Shown here: in pieces, positions 27,489-36,779 of the stretch
How positions within the stretch are numbered: position 1 is the first letter of the stretch
Layout: every line of letters starts with the position of its first letter
Assembly: GCF_003057745.1 (NCBI RefSeq)
Contig: NZ_QBJD02000003.1
Span: 124,001-188,000, forward strand
Length of the DNA stretch: 64,000 bases
Reading direction: 5' to 3'
From: Enterobacter sp. RIT418
GTDB lineage: Bacteria > Pseudomonadota > Gammaproteobacteria > Enterobacterales > Enterobacteriaceae
Program-made: the position numbers and the translations under genes
Notes under the pieces: model-generated
Told to the model about the DNA's origin: nothing
Seen by the model: only the letters and a program-made list of their open reading frames with translations
Database searches by the model: none

Positions 27489-28073
27489 TTATAGCAGATC
27501 TTTTAGCGCAACGTGGTACAACAGCATGATGGTTTTGCCATCAACGATAAGACCCGATTCGATGCCCCGGAGCGCCTCCTCGAGCGGCATTTCCAGCACG
27601 GCGATATCTTCTCCTTCAGCCTTAATCCCGCCGCCAGCGCCGGTTTTGTCCTGGGGATGGTACTCCGCCACGTAGAAATAGAGCTTTTCCGTCACCGAGC
27701 CGGGGCTCATATACGCCTCAAAAATCTTCTCGACGCGTGAAACCTTAAAGCCTGTCTCTTCCTCGGCTTCCGCCCTGATGCGGCTTTCGGGATCCATGTT
27801 GTCCAGCAGTCCGGCTGCGGCCTCAATAAGATCGTCCGGATGCCCGTTGATAAATACCGGGAAGCGGAACTGTCGGGTCAGGATGACGGTTTTCCTATCG
27901 CGGTTATAAAGCAGGATAGTCGCGCCGTTGCCGCGATCGTAGACCTCGCGGCTTTGACGCTGCCATTCGCCCTCGCGCCGCTGCTGGTCGAAGGTATATT
28001 TTTTGAGGATGTACCAGTTATCAGACAACACTTCGTCCGCGATAATGCGGATATCTGCACGTTTTGATTGCAC
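27489..28073 (-). CDS. NudK-like Nudix hydrolase (GDP-mannose hydrolase family)
   Basis: The 194-residue protein resembles E. coli NudK, which hydrolyses GDP-mannose to GMP and mannose 1-phosphate. Shared features are KREVYDRGNGATILLYN-like sequence, the Nudix box (GLLDN with RAEAEEETGF) holding the metal-binding glutamates, and MSPGSVTEKLYFYVAEY. It is diverged enough from NudK that another nucleotide sugar is possible, and it is out of the E. coli nudK neighbourhood. It is divergent from the DeoR-family gene with 85 bases between. Confidence 0.8.
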   Translation of the reverse strand: MQSKRADIRIIADEVLSDNWYILKKYTFDQQRREGEWQRQSREVYDRGNGATILLYNRDRKTVILTRQFRFPVFINGHPDDLIEAAAGLLDNMDPESRIRAEAEEETGFKVSRVEKIFEAYMSPGSVTEKLYFYVAEYHPQDKTGAGGGIKAEGEDIAVLEMPLEEALRGIESGLIVDGKTIMLLYHVALKDLL

Positions 28074-28158
28074 GTTGACCTCTCCTTACGTAGAGTAAGC
28101 ATCATAAACAGCATTTTCGTGCAACATCAAGATAAAACATGCAATGTCGGGAAAACAG

Positions 28159-28920
28159 ATGCTCACCAGCCAGCGAAAGCAATTGATCCTTGAAAAACTG
28201 GACGCCGAAGGTCAGGTACAGTCAAAGGCGCTCAGTCTTTATTTTGCCGTATCCGAGGACACCATCCGCCGTGATTTGCGCGAGCTGGCGGCAGAAGGGC
28301 GACTACAGCGCGTTCACGGCGGCGCGCTGCCGGCGTCCGCTGCCGTTGCACCGTTTGCGTCCCGTCAGTCGCTGAAGCTGGATGCCAAAAGAAAGGTTGC
28401 GCAGCGGGGCGCGCGGCTGATCGCTTCCGGCCAGGTTGTGATGATTGACGGTGGAACCACCACGGCGGAGATGGTGACGTTCCTGCCGCCCGATCTCAAC
28501 ATCACCGTTGTGACGCACAGCCCTAACATTGCGCTGGGTTTGGTCAATCATCCCCTAATTGAGGTGATTCTCATCGGGGGGCGCTTATACAAACACTCCA
28601 TCGTTAGCGTCGGCGCGGCGGCGGTTGAAAGCATCAGCGCAATTCATGCGGATCTGTTTTTCATGGGGGTTACCGGCATTCATCCGGATGCCGGGCTGAC
28701 CACGGGAGATTATGAAGAGGCGTGCATCAAACGGGCATTTTCAGGCAGAGCCGCGGAGACGGTGGTGTTAGCCTCACCGGAAAAAATCAACGCAGCGTCT
28801 TCGTTCGCGATCGGAGGGCTATCCATGATCAACACCGTGGTGGTTGACGATGATGCGGACCCGGCCTGGATCGAGGCGATAAGAGAAAAGGGCGTTTCAG
28901 TGCTGAAAGCCACCGGGTGA
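28159..28920 (+). CDS. DeoR-family transcriptional regulator
   Basis: The 253-residue protein has an N-terminal DeoR helix-turn-helix (QRKQLILEKL, then VSEDTIRRDLRELAAEG) and a C-terminal sugar-phosphate-binding DeoRC domain with the phosphate loop DGGTTTAEM. Such regulators usually sense a phosphorylated sugar and repress a neighbouring catabolic operon, but no such operon adjoins it here. A start five codons upstream (28144) is possible; I prefer 28159, where the family N terminus MLTSQRK begins after GGGA. Confidence 0.87.
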   Translation: MLTSQRKQLILEKLDAEGQVQSKALSLYFAVSEDTIRRDLRELAAEGRLQRVHGGALPASAAVAPFASRQSLKLDAKRKVAQRGARLIASGQVVMIDGGTTTAEMVTFLPPDLNITVVTHSPNIALGLVNHPLIEVILIGGRLYKHSIVSVGAAAVESISAIHADLFFMGVTGIHPDAGLTTGDYEEACIKRAFSGRAAETVVLASPEKINAASSFAIGGLSMINTVVVDDDADPAWIEAIREKGVSVLKATG

Positions 28921-28982
28921 AGCGCGGCAGGATGTAACAACCGATCATTGCTTTTGTTAATAATTTACTTACGGATAGGCTT

Positions 28983-29006
28983 TGTTTAAGTTTTAGGCGA
29001 TACACT
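28983..29006 (+). promoter_or_regulatory. Candidate PhoP-type promoter of mgtS
   Basis: TGTTTA at 28983-28988 matches a PhoP half-site and lies 12 bases before the -10-like TACACT (29001-29006), the spacing seen in PhoP-activated promoters. The second half-site is poor. E. coli mgtS is induced by low magnesium through PhoPQ, which supports the call. Confidence 0.4.
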
Positions 29007-29083
29007 AGGTCCGCTCGTCTGAGTAAACCATTTCATTCATCGCGAGGTATTTCTATCGAAATCCAGTAAAAAGAGGGTTAGAC

Positions 29084-29179
29084 ATGTTAGGCAATATGAA
29101 CGTATTTATGGCAGTTCTCGGAATGATTCTGTTCTTTGGCTTTATCGCTGCCTGGTTAAGCTATAAATGGGACGACTAA
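29084..29179 (+). CDS. mgtS: MgtS small membrane protein (YneM)
   Basis: This 31-codon gene encodes a one-helix peptide starting MLGNMNVFMAVLGMILFFGF and ending SYKWDD, close to E. coli MgtS, which is also 31 residues. In E. coli it sits in the inner membrane, stabilises the MgtA magnesium importer under magnesium limitation and modulates PitA. Strong Shine-Dalgarno GAGGG lies upstream and a terminator follows. Within this window the magnesium importer is MgtB rather than MgtA, so a partner may lie elsewhere. Confidence 0.93.
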   Translation: MLGNMNVFMAVLGMILFFGFIAAWLSYKWDD

Positions 29180-29205
29180 TGAACGCTGAGTTTCCCCCAC
29201 CTACG

Positions 29206-29240
29206 AAGCCTCTCGGATGATTTATTCGGGAGGCTTTTTC
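29206..29240 (+). terminator. Intrinsic terminator after mgtS
   Basis: AAGCCTCTCG (29206-29215) pairs with CGGGAGGCTT (29227-29236) with one imperfect pair, followed by TTTC. The run of A residues is absent on the other side, so it serves mgtS mainly. Confidence 0.82.
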
Positions 29241-29248
29241 TTATGTAT

Positions 29249-30190
29249 TCAATCTGCCTCAGACTGCCAGTAAGGCGGGGAGCCGAACGCATCGAGGTAA
29301 TAATCAATAATCGCCCGCACGTTTAGCGGCGGATGGCGGCTATTTGGGTAGAGTGCCGCAATGTGCTGCGGCTCGGTGTTGATGGATGCCTCCAGCTCGG
29401 GAAGGAGCGCGACAAGCTCGCCGCTCTTTAGCCGGTCCCCAATTAGCCAGTCGGGAAACAGCACGATCCCCATCCCTCCGAGCGCGGCAATCAGCAGCGT
29501 TTCAGCATTATTGGATGTCATCAATGGCGAGACGGGATAGTGCACCCATTCCTCACCGCGCCTTCGCAGCAGCCAGCGGTTGGGGCCTGACGACCCGCGG
29601 TAGACCAGACATTTATGGCGCGCCAACGCCTCAGGTGATTCAGGCATACCGTGCCTGCGGACGTATTCCGGTGACGCGGCAAGATGATAGAACTGCTGTC
29701 CAAACGCGCGCGCATGAAATGAGGAGTCCGTCAGCGTGCCAATTCGAAAAATGACGTCAGCCGGGTCCCGGTGCGGGTCGATGTAATCATCGGTCAGCGT
29801 GAGCTCAATGCTGAGCCGCGGGTATCGTTCCGCCAGGCCGGGGAGCGCGGGAGCCACGTGCCGCTGTCCAAAGAATACCGGTGCATTTATGCGGACCAGT
29901 CCGGAAGGCTCAAGCGTTCTCTCGTTGAGCTCACGTCGCGCTTCCTCCAGGCTGCCCGCCATGGCCCGCGCATAGCGGACAAAAAGATGGCCGCTTTCCG
30001 TCGGGATGATCGCCCGGGTATTGCGATAAAAGAGCTGTTGCCCGAGCGCGTCCTCTAACTGATGGATGACGCGCGAGACCTGAGAGGCAGATATGCCTTC
30101 CCGCCTGGCCACCACAGAGAAATTCTGCGTTTCATAGACATCAATAAAAATCAGCAGGGCGCGCATGCTGATATTTCCGGGTTCATTCAT
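29249..30190 (-). CDS. LysR-family transcriptional regulator
   Basis: The 313-residue protein has a typical LysR helix-turn-helix (FSVVARREGISASQVSRVIH, RAIIPTESGHLF) and a substrate-binding domain (about 95-300). It resembles the broad group of LysR regulators with divergent transporter or dehydrogenase targets. It lies divergent from two YdcZ-family transporter genes, with 99 bases between starts, so it probably controls them. The effector is unknown. Confidence 0.87.
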   Translation of the reverse strand: MNEPGNISMRALLIFIDVYETQNFSVVARREGISASQVSRVIHQLEDALGQQLFYRNTRAIIPTESGHLFVRYARAMAGSLEEARRELNERTLEPSGLVRINAPVFFGQRHVAPALPGLAERYPRLSIELTLTDDYIDPHRDPADVIFRIGTLTDSSFHARAFGQQFYHLAASPEYVRRHGMPESPEALARHKCLVYRGSSGPNRWLLRRRGEEWVHYPVSPLMTSNNAETLLIAALGGMGIVLFPDWLIGDRLKSGELVALLPELEASINTEPQHIAALYPNSRHPPLNVRAIIDYYLDAFGSPPYWQSEAD

Positions 30191-30289
30191 TAATGCATAT
30201 CCTGCACAGGTGTTTAACGCATTATGGCATTTTTCTCATCCATGTTAAGGCGTAATCTTCTCCGCCTGATCAACAAGAGACTGATTGCT

Positions 30290-30724
30290 ATGCAACTGAT
30301 ACTGATTTTAATCGTCATTGCCGGAGGGATGGGACTGTCCGTAGAGGCAGGATTGCTCGGGCCACTGGGTGGGAAGGTCGGTGACCTCTGGGCCACCTTC
30401 AGCGTTTTCGGCGTGGGCGCGGCGCTGACGTTTCTGCTGATGCTGTTTTTCAGCCCGCGCAACAGCCCGTCGTTCTTTGCGCAGCCGTCCTGGCAGCTGC
30501 TTGGCGGCGTGCTTGGGCCGATTTACGTCATCATCCTGACCGTGGCAACCCCGGCCATCGGCATCGCCATGACCATGATCGGCATCCTGGCAGGCCAGAT
30601 TTTCAAGAGCCTGATTATTGACCACTATGGCCTGCTCGGCACGCCGCACAGGAAAATTGACGGTAAACGCATCATCGCGCTGATTTTCATCATTGCAGCG
30701 CTGGCTTTGGTTGCACAAGGGTAG
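30290..30724 (+). CDS. YdcZ/DUF606 family membrane protein (first of a pair)
   Basis: The 144-residue protein has about five membrane helices and belongs to the DUF606/YdcZ branch of the drug/metabolite transporter superfamily (GGMGLSVEAGLLGPLGGKVG, PSWQLLGGVLGPIYV). Such short members often act as paired hetero-oligomers. ATG 30290 begins the family N terminus; the frame is open further upstream. It is nine bases from the second gene of the pair. Confidence 0.83.
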   Translation: MQLILILIVIAGGMGLSVEAGLLGPLGGKVGDLWATFSVFGVGAALTFLLMLFFSPRNSPSFFAQPSWQLLGGVLGPIYVIILTVATPAIGIAMTMIGILAGQIFKSLIIDHYGLLGTPHRKIDGKRIIALIFIIAALALVAQG

Positions 30725-30733
30725 GGTAACACT

Positions 30734-31225
30734 ATGACTATTATCATGATTCTTCTCACCGTCGTCGGTGGCGCTATGTTAAGCATTCAGGCGGCTATCA
30801 ACGGCCAGCTGGGCAGCAAGGTCGGGGTATTCAAAAGCGCGTTCCTGACGTTTTCGGTCGGCGCGCTGGTGACGGGGCTGCTGATCTTCTTCTTCGAACC
30901 CAAACACGCGCTGACCCTGATGGACGTGCCCAAATGGCAGCTGCTGGGCGCTATGTTTGGCGTACCGTACATCGTCATTATGGTGTTGGCCGTTCAGCGC
31001 ATCGGCGCGGCAGTTGCCACGGTCGCCGTCATTTTTGGCCAGCTGACCATGAGCATGCTGATCGATAACTTCGGCTGGCTGGGCAATGAGCCGATTCCGT
31101 TCTCAATGAGCCGACTCGGCGCCATCGTCTGCCTGGGCATCGCGCTGTTCTTCATTTACGCCAGCAGCAGGTCAAAGGTAGCACCGGTAAAACAGACGTC
31201 GCAGCAGGCGGAAGCTAACCAATAG
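30734..31225 (+). CDS. YdcZ/DUF606 family membrane protein (second of a pair)
   Basis: The 163-residue protein repeats the plan of its upstream neighbour: five helices with GGAMLSIQAAINGQLGSKVG at the start and PKWQLLGAMFGVPYIVIMV in the middle. Similar sequence and the nine-base spacing point to an ancestral duplication and a two-component transporter. The substrate is unknown. The likely regulator is the divergent LysR protein. Confidence 0.85.
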   Translation: MTIIMILLTVVGGAMLSIQAAINGQLGSKVGVFKSAFLTFSVGALVTGLLIFFFEPKHALTLMDVPKWQLLGAMFGVPYIVIMVLAVQRIGAAVATVAVIFGQLTMSMLIDNFGWLGNEPIPFSMSRLGAIVCLGIALFFIYASSRSKVAPVKQTSQQAEANQ

Positions 31226-31549
31226 GTTCGGCCAGTCCTGATAGCCATACTTTGAAGGATGACGGATCCGACAGTTACCGGGGATGTTTACCGGTATCTG
31301 TCAGATGACATCTGGCTTGATTTGGTAGCAGACTTTGGTCAGGATGGCGCGTCAGGATTCAGCTAACATTCCATTGGTGCGCATAATGTATATTATGTTA
31401 AATGAGATAAATTGATGTCTTTGTATCTCTACGTTCCTTGCGAGTTGTTCCCACCTTCCCCATAACGGCACAATCTGTCCGCACGCCAACGGCACGCGGA
31501 CAGATTTTAGTATTGAAGATTGAAATGATGAGAAAGCCACCAGGTACTG
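31226..31549. other. Intergenic region with an inverted repeat
   Basis: No convincing gene is seen. The notable structure is a perfect 11-base inverted repeat, AATCTGTCCGC (31472-31482) and GCGGACAGATT (31496-31506), followed on the plus strand by TT. It lies between the convergent ends of the YdcZ pair and the autotransporter gene and may act as a shared terminator. Base composition is lower in GC than the flanks. Confidence 0.55.
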
Positions 31550-34500
31550 CTAATTCACCGCCGAACAGTTAATGCTTTGGCTGTAACTTAGCCAGTCAAT
31601 CACGCACTGGTTATTACCCTTCTCTAAATAGTTAAACTTCACGCTGAATTTATTGGTCGCCAGTATAGATTCAACAGTGGGAACCCAGGTGCCATATTCT
31701 CCCGCTACCGCATACTGGGTTCCATTCTTCCAGGGCTGACTGAACCAGTTATCGGTCACGGTAATCGGTCCTCTTGATGGCTGACCACGTACGCCAATTG
31801 AGGATCGATTGCTGGTACCGTAGCGGCCATAGTCAAACCAGTTTTGCGTCACTTCCATAAACGCACCGGCCCCTGCGGACTGATACTTATGCATGTCAAA
31901 CTGATGATAAGCGCCGCGCCCGCCACCATTTAACACCAAATTATGATGCGCAGCATATCCCTCGCCGGACTTGCCGCTTCCGGCAATCGAATGTCTGTTG
32001 CTGTTAAAAACATTGCACGCCACTTCCGCCGTGGCATTACCGTTTTGTACAACAACGCCGTAACCGAGTTCAGATTTGATATTGTCATGGATATAGCTGT
32101 GATGTACCCGCACATTTGATGATGTTTTTACGCTCACCGCTGCCCAGGGCCATCCCCAGAGCTCCATATTATCCACCTCAATATTATGGGCGCCTTCCAC
32201 CGTCTGGATACCAATCGTGGTATTTTTAGTCAGCGTTCCTTTATACGGTCCCTCATAGCGAATGCCGGACATTCGCGTATTGCTGTCCATCACGATAATC
32301 GGGAACTGATTATTCTGTTCGCTCAGATAGGGAATGCTGAGGCGAGCCCCCTCGCTGCCGTCTGATCCCCGGTCGCTGAAAATAGTCGTACCGCTTTTAA
32401 CAAAAAGCGCATTTTTCGTCACCGGTAATTCAATTTCGACATCGCCCGGGATATAGATATAAGGCGTTCCGGCATCAACCAGCGCCTTCAGCGTCGTATA
32501 ATCGGTCGCCTCCTGATAATTCACGCTCTCTTTATCGATCTGGTTCGCATAGCCCTCGCCCCCACCCACAACAGAGCACTGGCCACTCACATCCAAAAGC
32601 CGGGTGGTAACGACGACGTTCAGCTCCAGCGGTGAGGATAACCGCCCTCTCTTGTCTACGGCCCGGATCGTAACGGGATATCGGTTTTCCCCGCCTACGA
32701 CAAAGCCCGGCAGGGTCAATTTGAAGGTTCCCTCTTTCTCCGTAATGGTGCCACCGGCAGATTTGAAGGCGGAGGCATCGATCTCGTAATTCGCCACGCC
32801 GTACAGGCTCTGCGCCTGCGGCGTCACCTCGGTTGTACTGCCCTCAAAGCCCGTAACGGCCGTATCCGCGGTGATGACGAACGGAGCCTGACTGACGGCG
32901 ATCGCTATCTGCGTCGGCTCGCTGATATTGCCGTGCGAATCCTTACCGGTAACCGTGACGCTGTAATGGTTGCTTCCCGTCGCCTGCCAGGCGGGCATGA
33001 CGAAATGATAGTCAGGCAGCGTGCCGGTAATTTTCCCGCCTGCGGCAAGGAAATCCTTCGCGCTGAACTGGACGTCACTTACGGTGGTTCCCTCTGACAC
33101 CACGCTAATGGTGGCATCTACCGTCTCCTGCTCGGTCCCCGTCAGCGTGCCGGGCGCCGAAACGGCAATGCTGACCGGCTGCACCTCTAACGTCAGGGTG
33201 ACCGGTGTCGAGGAGCGGCCAGACGTATCCCACGCGACGGCGCGCACGGAATAACGGTTGGTCCCCTCTTTTTTCCATAATGGCAGCGTGAACCGCCAGG
33301 CATTTGTACCGTCCTGCGTAATTTTTCCGCCAGCGCTGAAAAATGCCTCACCCTGCCACTCGATGCGATCGATGCCGGACTGGGCGCTGGCCTGCGGCGT
33401 AACGACGAGTTCCTCACCCGAGTTGCCCGTCAGGTTTTCATCAAGAACGAGGTTTACGGCCGCGGAGGCCACTGAAACAGTTGCGGTTACCGGCGCGGAA
33501 CGGTGGTTCTGGTCGTCACCTGCGGTGAGGGTAATAGCATACTGGTTGGAGCCAGAGTCCGACCATGCAGGCAGTTCCAGCCAGACTTTTTCTTTTTCCA
33601 CGCTGACTTTGCCCCCATGGGCAATAAATTCGGGCGCCTCCCAGTCGAGCCGGGTCACCGCGGTTTTTGCATCAATCGTCAGCGGCAGCGCAATACGCTC
33701 CCCCTCATTACCCGCCACCTCTGGCGGAACGGCGAGCACAATAGAGCGGGGTTCAACCACGATTCGGGCTGAGGCGGTGTTCGAAACGTTCCCCTCGCTG
33801 TCACTCACCGTCACTTCAATGGGATAACTGTTTTCACCGCCCGCCTTATAAGGAGGCAGAACGGCGCTATAGTTCAGGCTCAGGCTGTCTGCTTTTGCTG
33901 CACGCGTCTGAATAAATTTCCCCCCGGCAGCAAGAAATTGAGGCGCCTTCCAGTCAACTTTGCCAATGGTGCCGGTACTGCGAACGTTAAGCCCGATCGC
34001 CAGCGTTTGTCCCTCTTCGCCCTTCAGATCGCCCGCCAGCGAGATGTTGACATCCATCGGCAGAACATCCACTTCGACGCGGAACGGTGCAGAAATATTG
34101 CCTTTTTCATCAATGGCGCGTCCTTCCAGCAGGTAATGATTACTTCCATTTGTTTGCCATTCGGGCAGCGCGATAACGTAGGCGCCGTTTACATAAGTAA
34201 TATCGCCACCGGCGGCGAAGAAATCTTCGCCCTGCCAGCCAATCCCGGTTACGGCATAGCGCGAAGAAATGTCCAGGTTTAGCGAAAGCTGGCTGCTTTC
34301 AACGCCCGAAACCTTGTGGTGCGGAGCCACGGAAAACAGGCGATCCTTTTTATATTCCAGAACAATGACGTTGTTTCTGTCCACCAGGTCATAGCGGGAG
34401 CCCACCAGCGTGCGGTTAAACCGAACGCGGTCCGGGTCAAGCTGCGCTTTGAGCGGCAAGCCAAACTGCCACGAGAAGTTCAGCCCTACGGAAAATTCGT

Positions 34501-35392
34501 CGCCCCCGCCGCGCGTGTTAACCGTTTTTTGCAGTGAAATTCCCGCCAGCGGTACGGGCGTGTAGTTCAGGCCAAAGGTGAGTACCTGAGGATCTTTCTG
34601 GAGATCGTCCGGGCCAAATATACCAACCCGATCGCCATAATATCGCGCCCAGGTGATTTTTCCGCCCAGCTGAGGCAAACGAGGAAGCCAGGCCTCTGTC
34701 CGGATATCAAAGCCATTCGCGACGCGTTCGTGATAGTCCGTGATATCGCGCGAGGTTTTCCAGCCGGTGAGCCGGTAATAGCCATTAGCAGAAACGCGAA
34801 AGAAATCGCGCGCATACTCAAGACCTGTGCCAAGCCGCTTATGCTGGCGACTGACGTCGTAATCGTAAAACATATTGGCACCGAACATGGCGGAGTCAGA
34901 AGGCCAGAATCGATAACCTATGCCGAAATTCGCCATGGTCCTGTCGTCAATCCGCCTTATTCCCGTCTGGGAAAAAAACAGATGGCTGCGGCTGTCGTAA
35001 AGGGGCAGTAAAAAATCAAACTCACTGCCATCAAGATGTGCGCTGCTTAAATTCAGCTTTACTCTTGCCGTGCCAAAAGAAGAAAGGCTTTGCTGAACGG
35101 CCGAGCTGAATAATCCTGAGGCCATGCTGCCGCCGACGGCGCTGATGCGATCGGCGGAAGCGTCCTGCCCCAATACCTGAGCTAGCTTAGCGCCTGCGCC
35201 AGCTCTTGCCTGGAAAAGCGTTTCTTCGCGGCTGATTTCTTCTTCATGGAGCGCGTGATATATATTCTCTCTGGCGTTCATGGTTTGTTCATTTATATTA
35301 ACTTCACTTTTGGTCGCCAGCGCGGGCTGCATAAAAAGTACAATATAAAGTCCATGTTTTCGTTTAAGAGAAGGCAAACAGCTGACTACCAT
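31550..35392 (-). CDS. Intimin/invasin-type inverse autotransporter with Ig-like repeats and beta-helix tip
   Basis: This 1280-residue outer-membrane adhesin has a signal peptide (about 1-26, ...FMQPALA) and a 12-strand-type intimin/invasin beta-barrel (about 85-365; GIGYRFWPSDSAMFGANMFY, TGLEYARDFFRVSANGYY). It continues with six Ig-like repeats of about 80-96 residues (374-931; recurring FFAAGGKI, ...GSNHYSV, D..GN.S.P) and a C-terminal segment (931-1280) resembling a right-handed parallel beta-helix (VRVHHSYIHDN, NVFNSNRHSIAGSG, VTQNWFDYGRYG). No LysM domain is visible. Start: the ATG at 35392 follows GGAG by ten bases; an in-frame ATG at 35431 lacks a good site. Ligand unknown. Confidence 0.88.
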   Translation of the reverse strand: MVVSCLPSLKRKHGLYIVLFMQPALATKSEVNINEQTMNARENIYHALHEEEISREETLFQARAGAGAKLAQVLGQDASADRISAVGGSMASGLFSSAVQQSLSSFGTARVKLNLSSAHLDGSEFDFLLPLYDSRSHLFFSQTGIRRIDDRTMANFGIGYRFWPSDSAMFGANMFYDYDVSRQHKRLGTGLEYARDFFRVSANGYYRLTGWKTSRDITDYHERVANGFDIRTEAWLPRLPQLGGKITWARYYGDRVGIFGPDDLQKDPQVLTFGLNYTPVPLAGISLQKTVNTRGGGDEFSVGLNFSWQFGLPLKAQLDPDRVRFNRTLVGSRYDLVDRNNVIVLEYKKDRLFSVAPHHKVSGVESSQLSLNLDISSRYAVTGIGWQGEDFFAAGGDITYVNGAYVIALPEWQTNGSNHYLLEGRAIDEKGNISAPFRVEVDVLPMDVNISLAGDLKGEEGQTLAIGLNVRSTGTIGKVDWKAPQFLAAGGKFIQTRAAKADSLSLNYSAVLPPYKAGGENSYPIEVTVSDSEGNVSNTASARIVVEPRSIVLAVPPEVAGNEGERIALPLTIDAKTAVTRLDWEAPEFIAHGGKVSVEKEKVWLELPAWSDSGSNQYAITLTAGDDQNHRSAPVTATVSVASAAVNLVLDENLTGNSGEELVVTPQASAQSGIDRIEWQGEAFFSAGGKITQDGTNAWRFTLPLWKKEGTNRYSVRAVAWDTSGRSSTPVTLTLEVQPVSIAVSAPGTLTGTEQETVDATISVVSEGTTVSDVQFSAKDFLAAGGKITGTLPDYHFVMPAWQATGSNHYSVTVTGKDSHGNISEPTQIAIAVSQAPFVITADTAVTGFEGSTTEVTPQAQSLYGVANYEIDASAFKSAGGTITEKEGTFKLTLPGFVVGGENRYPVTIRAVDKRGRLSSPLELNVVVTTRLLDVSGQCSVVGGGEGYANQIDKESVNYQEATDYTTLKALVDAGTPYIYIPGDVEIELPVTKNALFVKSGTTIFSDRGSDGSEGARLSIPYLSEQNNQFPIIVMDSNTRMSGIRYEGPYKGTLTKNTTIGIQTVEGAHNIEVDNMELWGWPWAAVSVKTSSNVRVHHSYIHDNIKSELGYGVVVQNGNATAEVACNVFNSNRHSIAGSGKSGEGYAAHHNLVLNGGGRGAYHQFDMHKYQSAGAGAFMEVTQNWFDYGRYGTSNRSSIGVRGQPSRGPITVTDNWFSQPWKNGTQYAVAGEYGTWVPTVESILATNKFSVKFNYLEKGNNQCVIDWLSYSQSINCSAVN

Positions 35393-35582
35393 ACCGATAA
35401 TTGCTCCATAATTTAAATAGTCGCTCTCCATCAATGAGATGAAAGTTCATCCTCACTGGCGACGATATGCAGGTATATATTGTTCATATCCTTCCGGCGT
35501 CATCAGACGTACTGGTGCCAGTTAAGGAAAGATCTTCCGGAAGGTATTCCTATTTATTTTCTTCAGAACCGTAAAATGGTCG

Positions 35583-36503
35583 CTACAATTTTTTCAACAT
35601 GTATATGTCACAGCTGCCATGGCCCGTATTGCCAAGTCGTGCAGGTATATGCTTGAATCCAAAGGCCTCGTAGAGGCGCACGGCATGCTTCAGCGCGGTA
35701 AGCGTTTCAAGATAACAGGCGTGGTATCCCATTTCTGAGGCCTGAGAAAGGATAAAAGCGATCGTTCGTCTGCCCAGGCCCATTCCTTGTACTTCGTTTT
35801 TGAAAAATAATTTTTGCATTTCGCAAATGCCTGCTTCTCCGCCCAGCGGCGCGAGTCCCGCTCCCCCGACAATCATTCCATTTGCTTCCACAACCCAATA
35901 TCCGGCACCGGATTGCTTATAGGCTTCACTCAGGGAATCGAGTTCTGGATCATGGAGACTAACGCCTTCGAGGTGATCGATTTTATTCTCACGAAAGCTA
36001 TTACGGATAATTTCTGCAATTGCGGCGTTATCCTCTGACTGCAGGCGTCTGATATTAATATTTGATTCACGTTGGCGACGCGCGTTGCGCAAACTGCCTG
36101 TAAAGTGCAGCAGAGATTGGCGCAAAATCTGAATTTCTTCCTCAGATGATGAAGCGAGAGCGTCCATAGCAAACCTGTCGGCATTTTCCTCAAGCTTAGA
36201 AAGAAGTTGCCTTCCGGCGTCGCTTAATCTGTACTGAGAGGCTCTGCCATCCCGCGCGTCATTTTCCTTAAGTAGGTATCCCTCATCGCTAAGATTCTTT
36301 AGCGTGCGGCTCATGCTCGCTTTCTCAACGCATAGCTTCGAGGCCAGTTCAGTACACCCCTCAGGATGATTGCTGAGTTCAATCAGAATATGGCTCTGAA
36401 GGGGGGATAACTCCGTTCCGCTTGCTTTACGGCTGAGCATACCCAGTTCTCTGACCATTTCACGCAGTGTGGCGCGGAAAGAACGAATATCTGGCTGTAC
36501 CAT
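35583..36503 (-). CDS. MarR-GNAT fusion protein
   Basis: Residues about 1-145 are a MarR-type winged helix (LSPLQSHILIELSNHPEGC, EKASMSRTLKNLSDEGYL). Residues about 150-306 are a GNAT acetyltransferase (acetyl-CoA region MGLGRRTIAFILSQASEMGYH, then LYEAFGF). Such bifunctional proteins are common in bacteria. The regulator half probably senses a small molecule and the GNAT half acetylates an unknown target. The gene lies divergent from a noncoding stretch and upstream of the autotransporter gene on the same strand, 152 bases away. Confidence 0.88.
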   Translation of the reverse strand: MVQPDIRSFRATLREMVRELGMLSRKASGTELSPLQSHILIELSNHPEGCTELASKLCVEKASMSRTLKNLSDEGYLLKENDARDGRASQYRLSDAGRQLLSKLEENADRFAMDALASSSEEEIQILRQSLLHFTGSLRNARRQRESNINIRRLQSEDNAAIAEIIRNSFRENKIDHLEGVSLHDPELDSLSEAYKQSGAGYWVVEANGMIVGGAGLAPLGGEAGICEMQKLFFKNEVQGMGLGRRTIAFILSQASEMGYHACYLETLTALKHAVRLYEAFGFKHIPARLGNTGHGSCDIYMLKKL

Positions 36504-36671
36504 GAACTAAACCCTCATTGATTCGATGGCTTATGATACACAGTTTAGTTAACACCGTTAACTATATTTTTTATCATCCGATTCATATCATGAATACGAT
36601 TGTGATGCTGGCGCTCTGCGTGTTTGAGTTACGCCTGCCGGCGGCAGCGATACGGCGGAAACGACAGAAAG

Positions 36672-36703
36672 GCAGCGTCTGTCCTTTTTCAGGCAGACAC
36701 TGC
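36672..36703 (-). terminator. Hairpin after mgtR (likely operon terminator)
   Basis: Read on the minus strand, GCAGTGTCTG pairs with CAGACGCTGC around a loop containing GAAAAAGG, followed by CTTTCT. It lies about 77 bases beyond the mgtR stop and probably ends the mgtCBR transcript. Nothing else is seen between 36504 and 36779. Confidence 0.5.
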
Positions 36704-36779
36704 ATCTCATAACAATCCAGAATGGCTTCAGACAAGTCGGTTAAGATGTGTGACAGATCGGCCGTCTACCCTCACCGCC

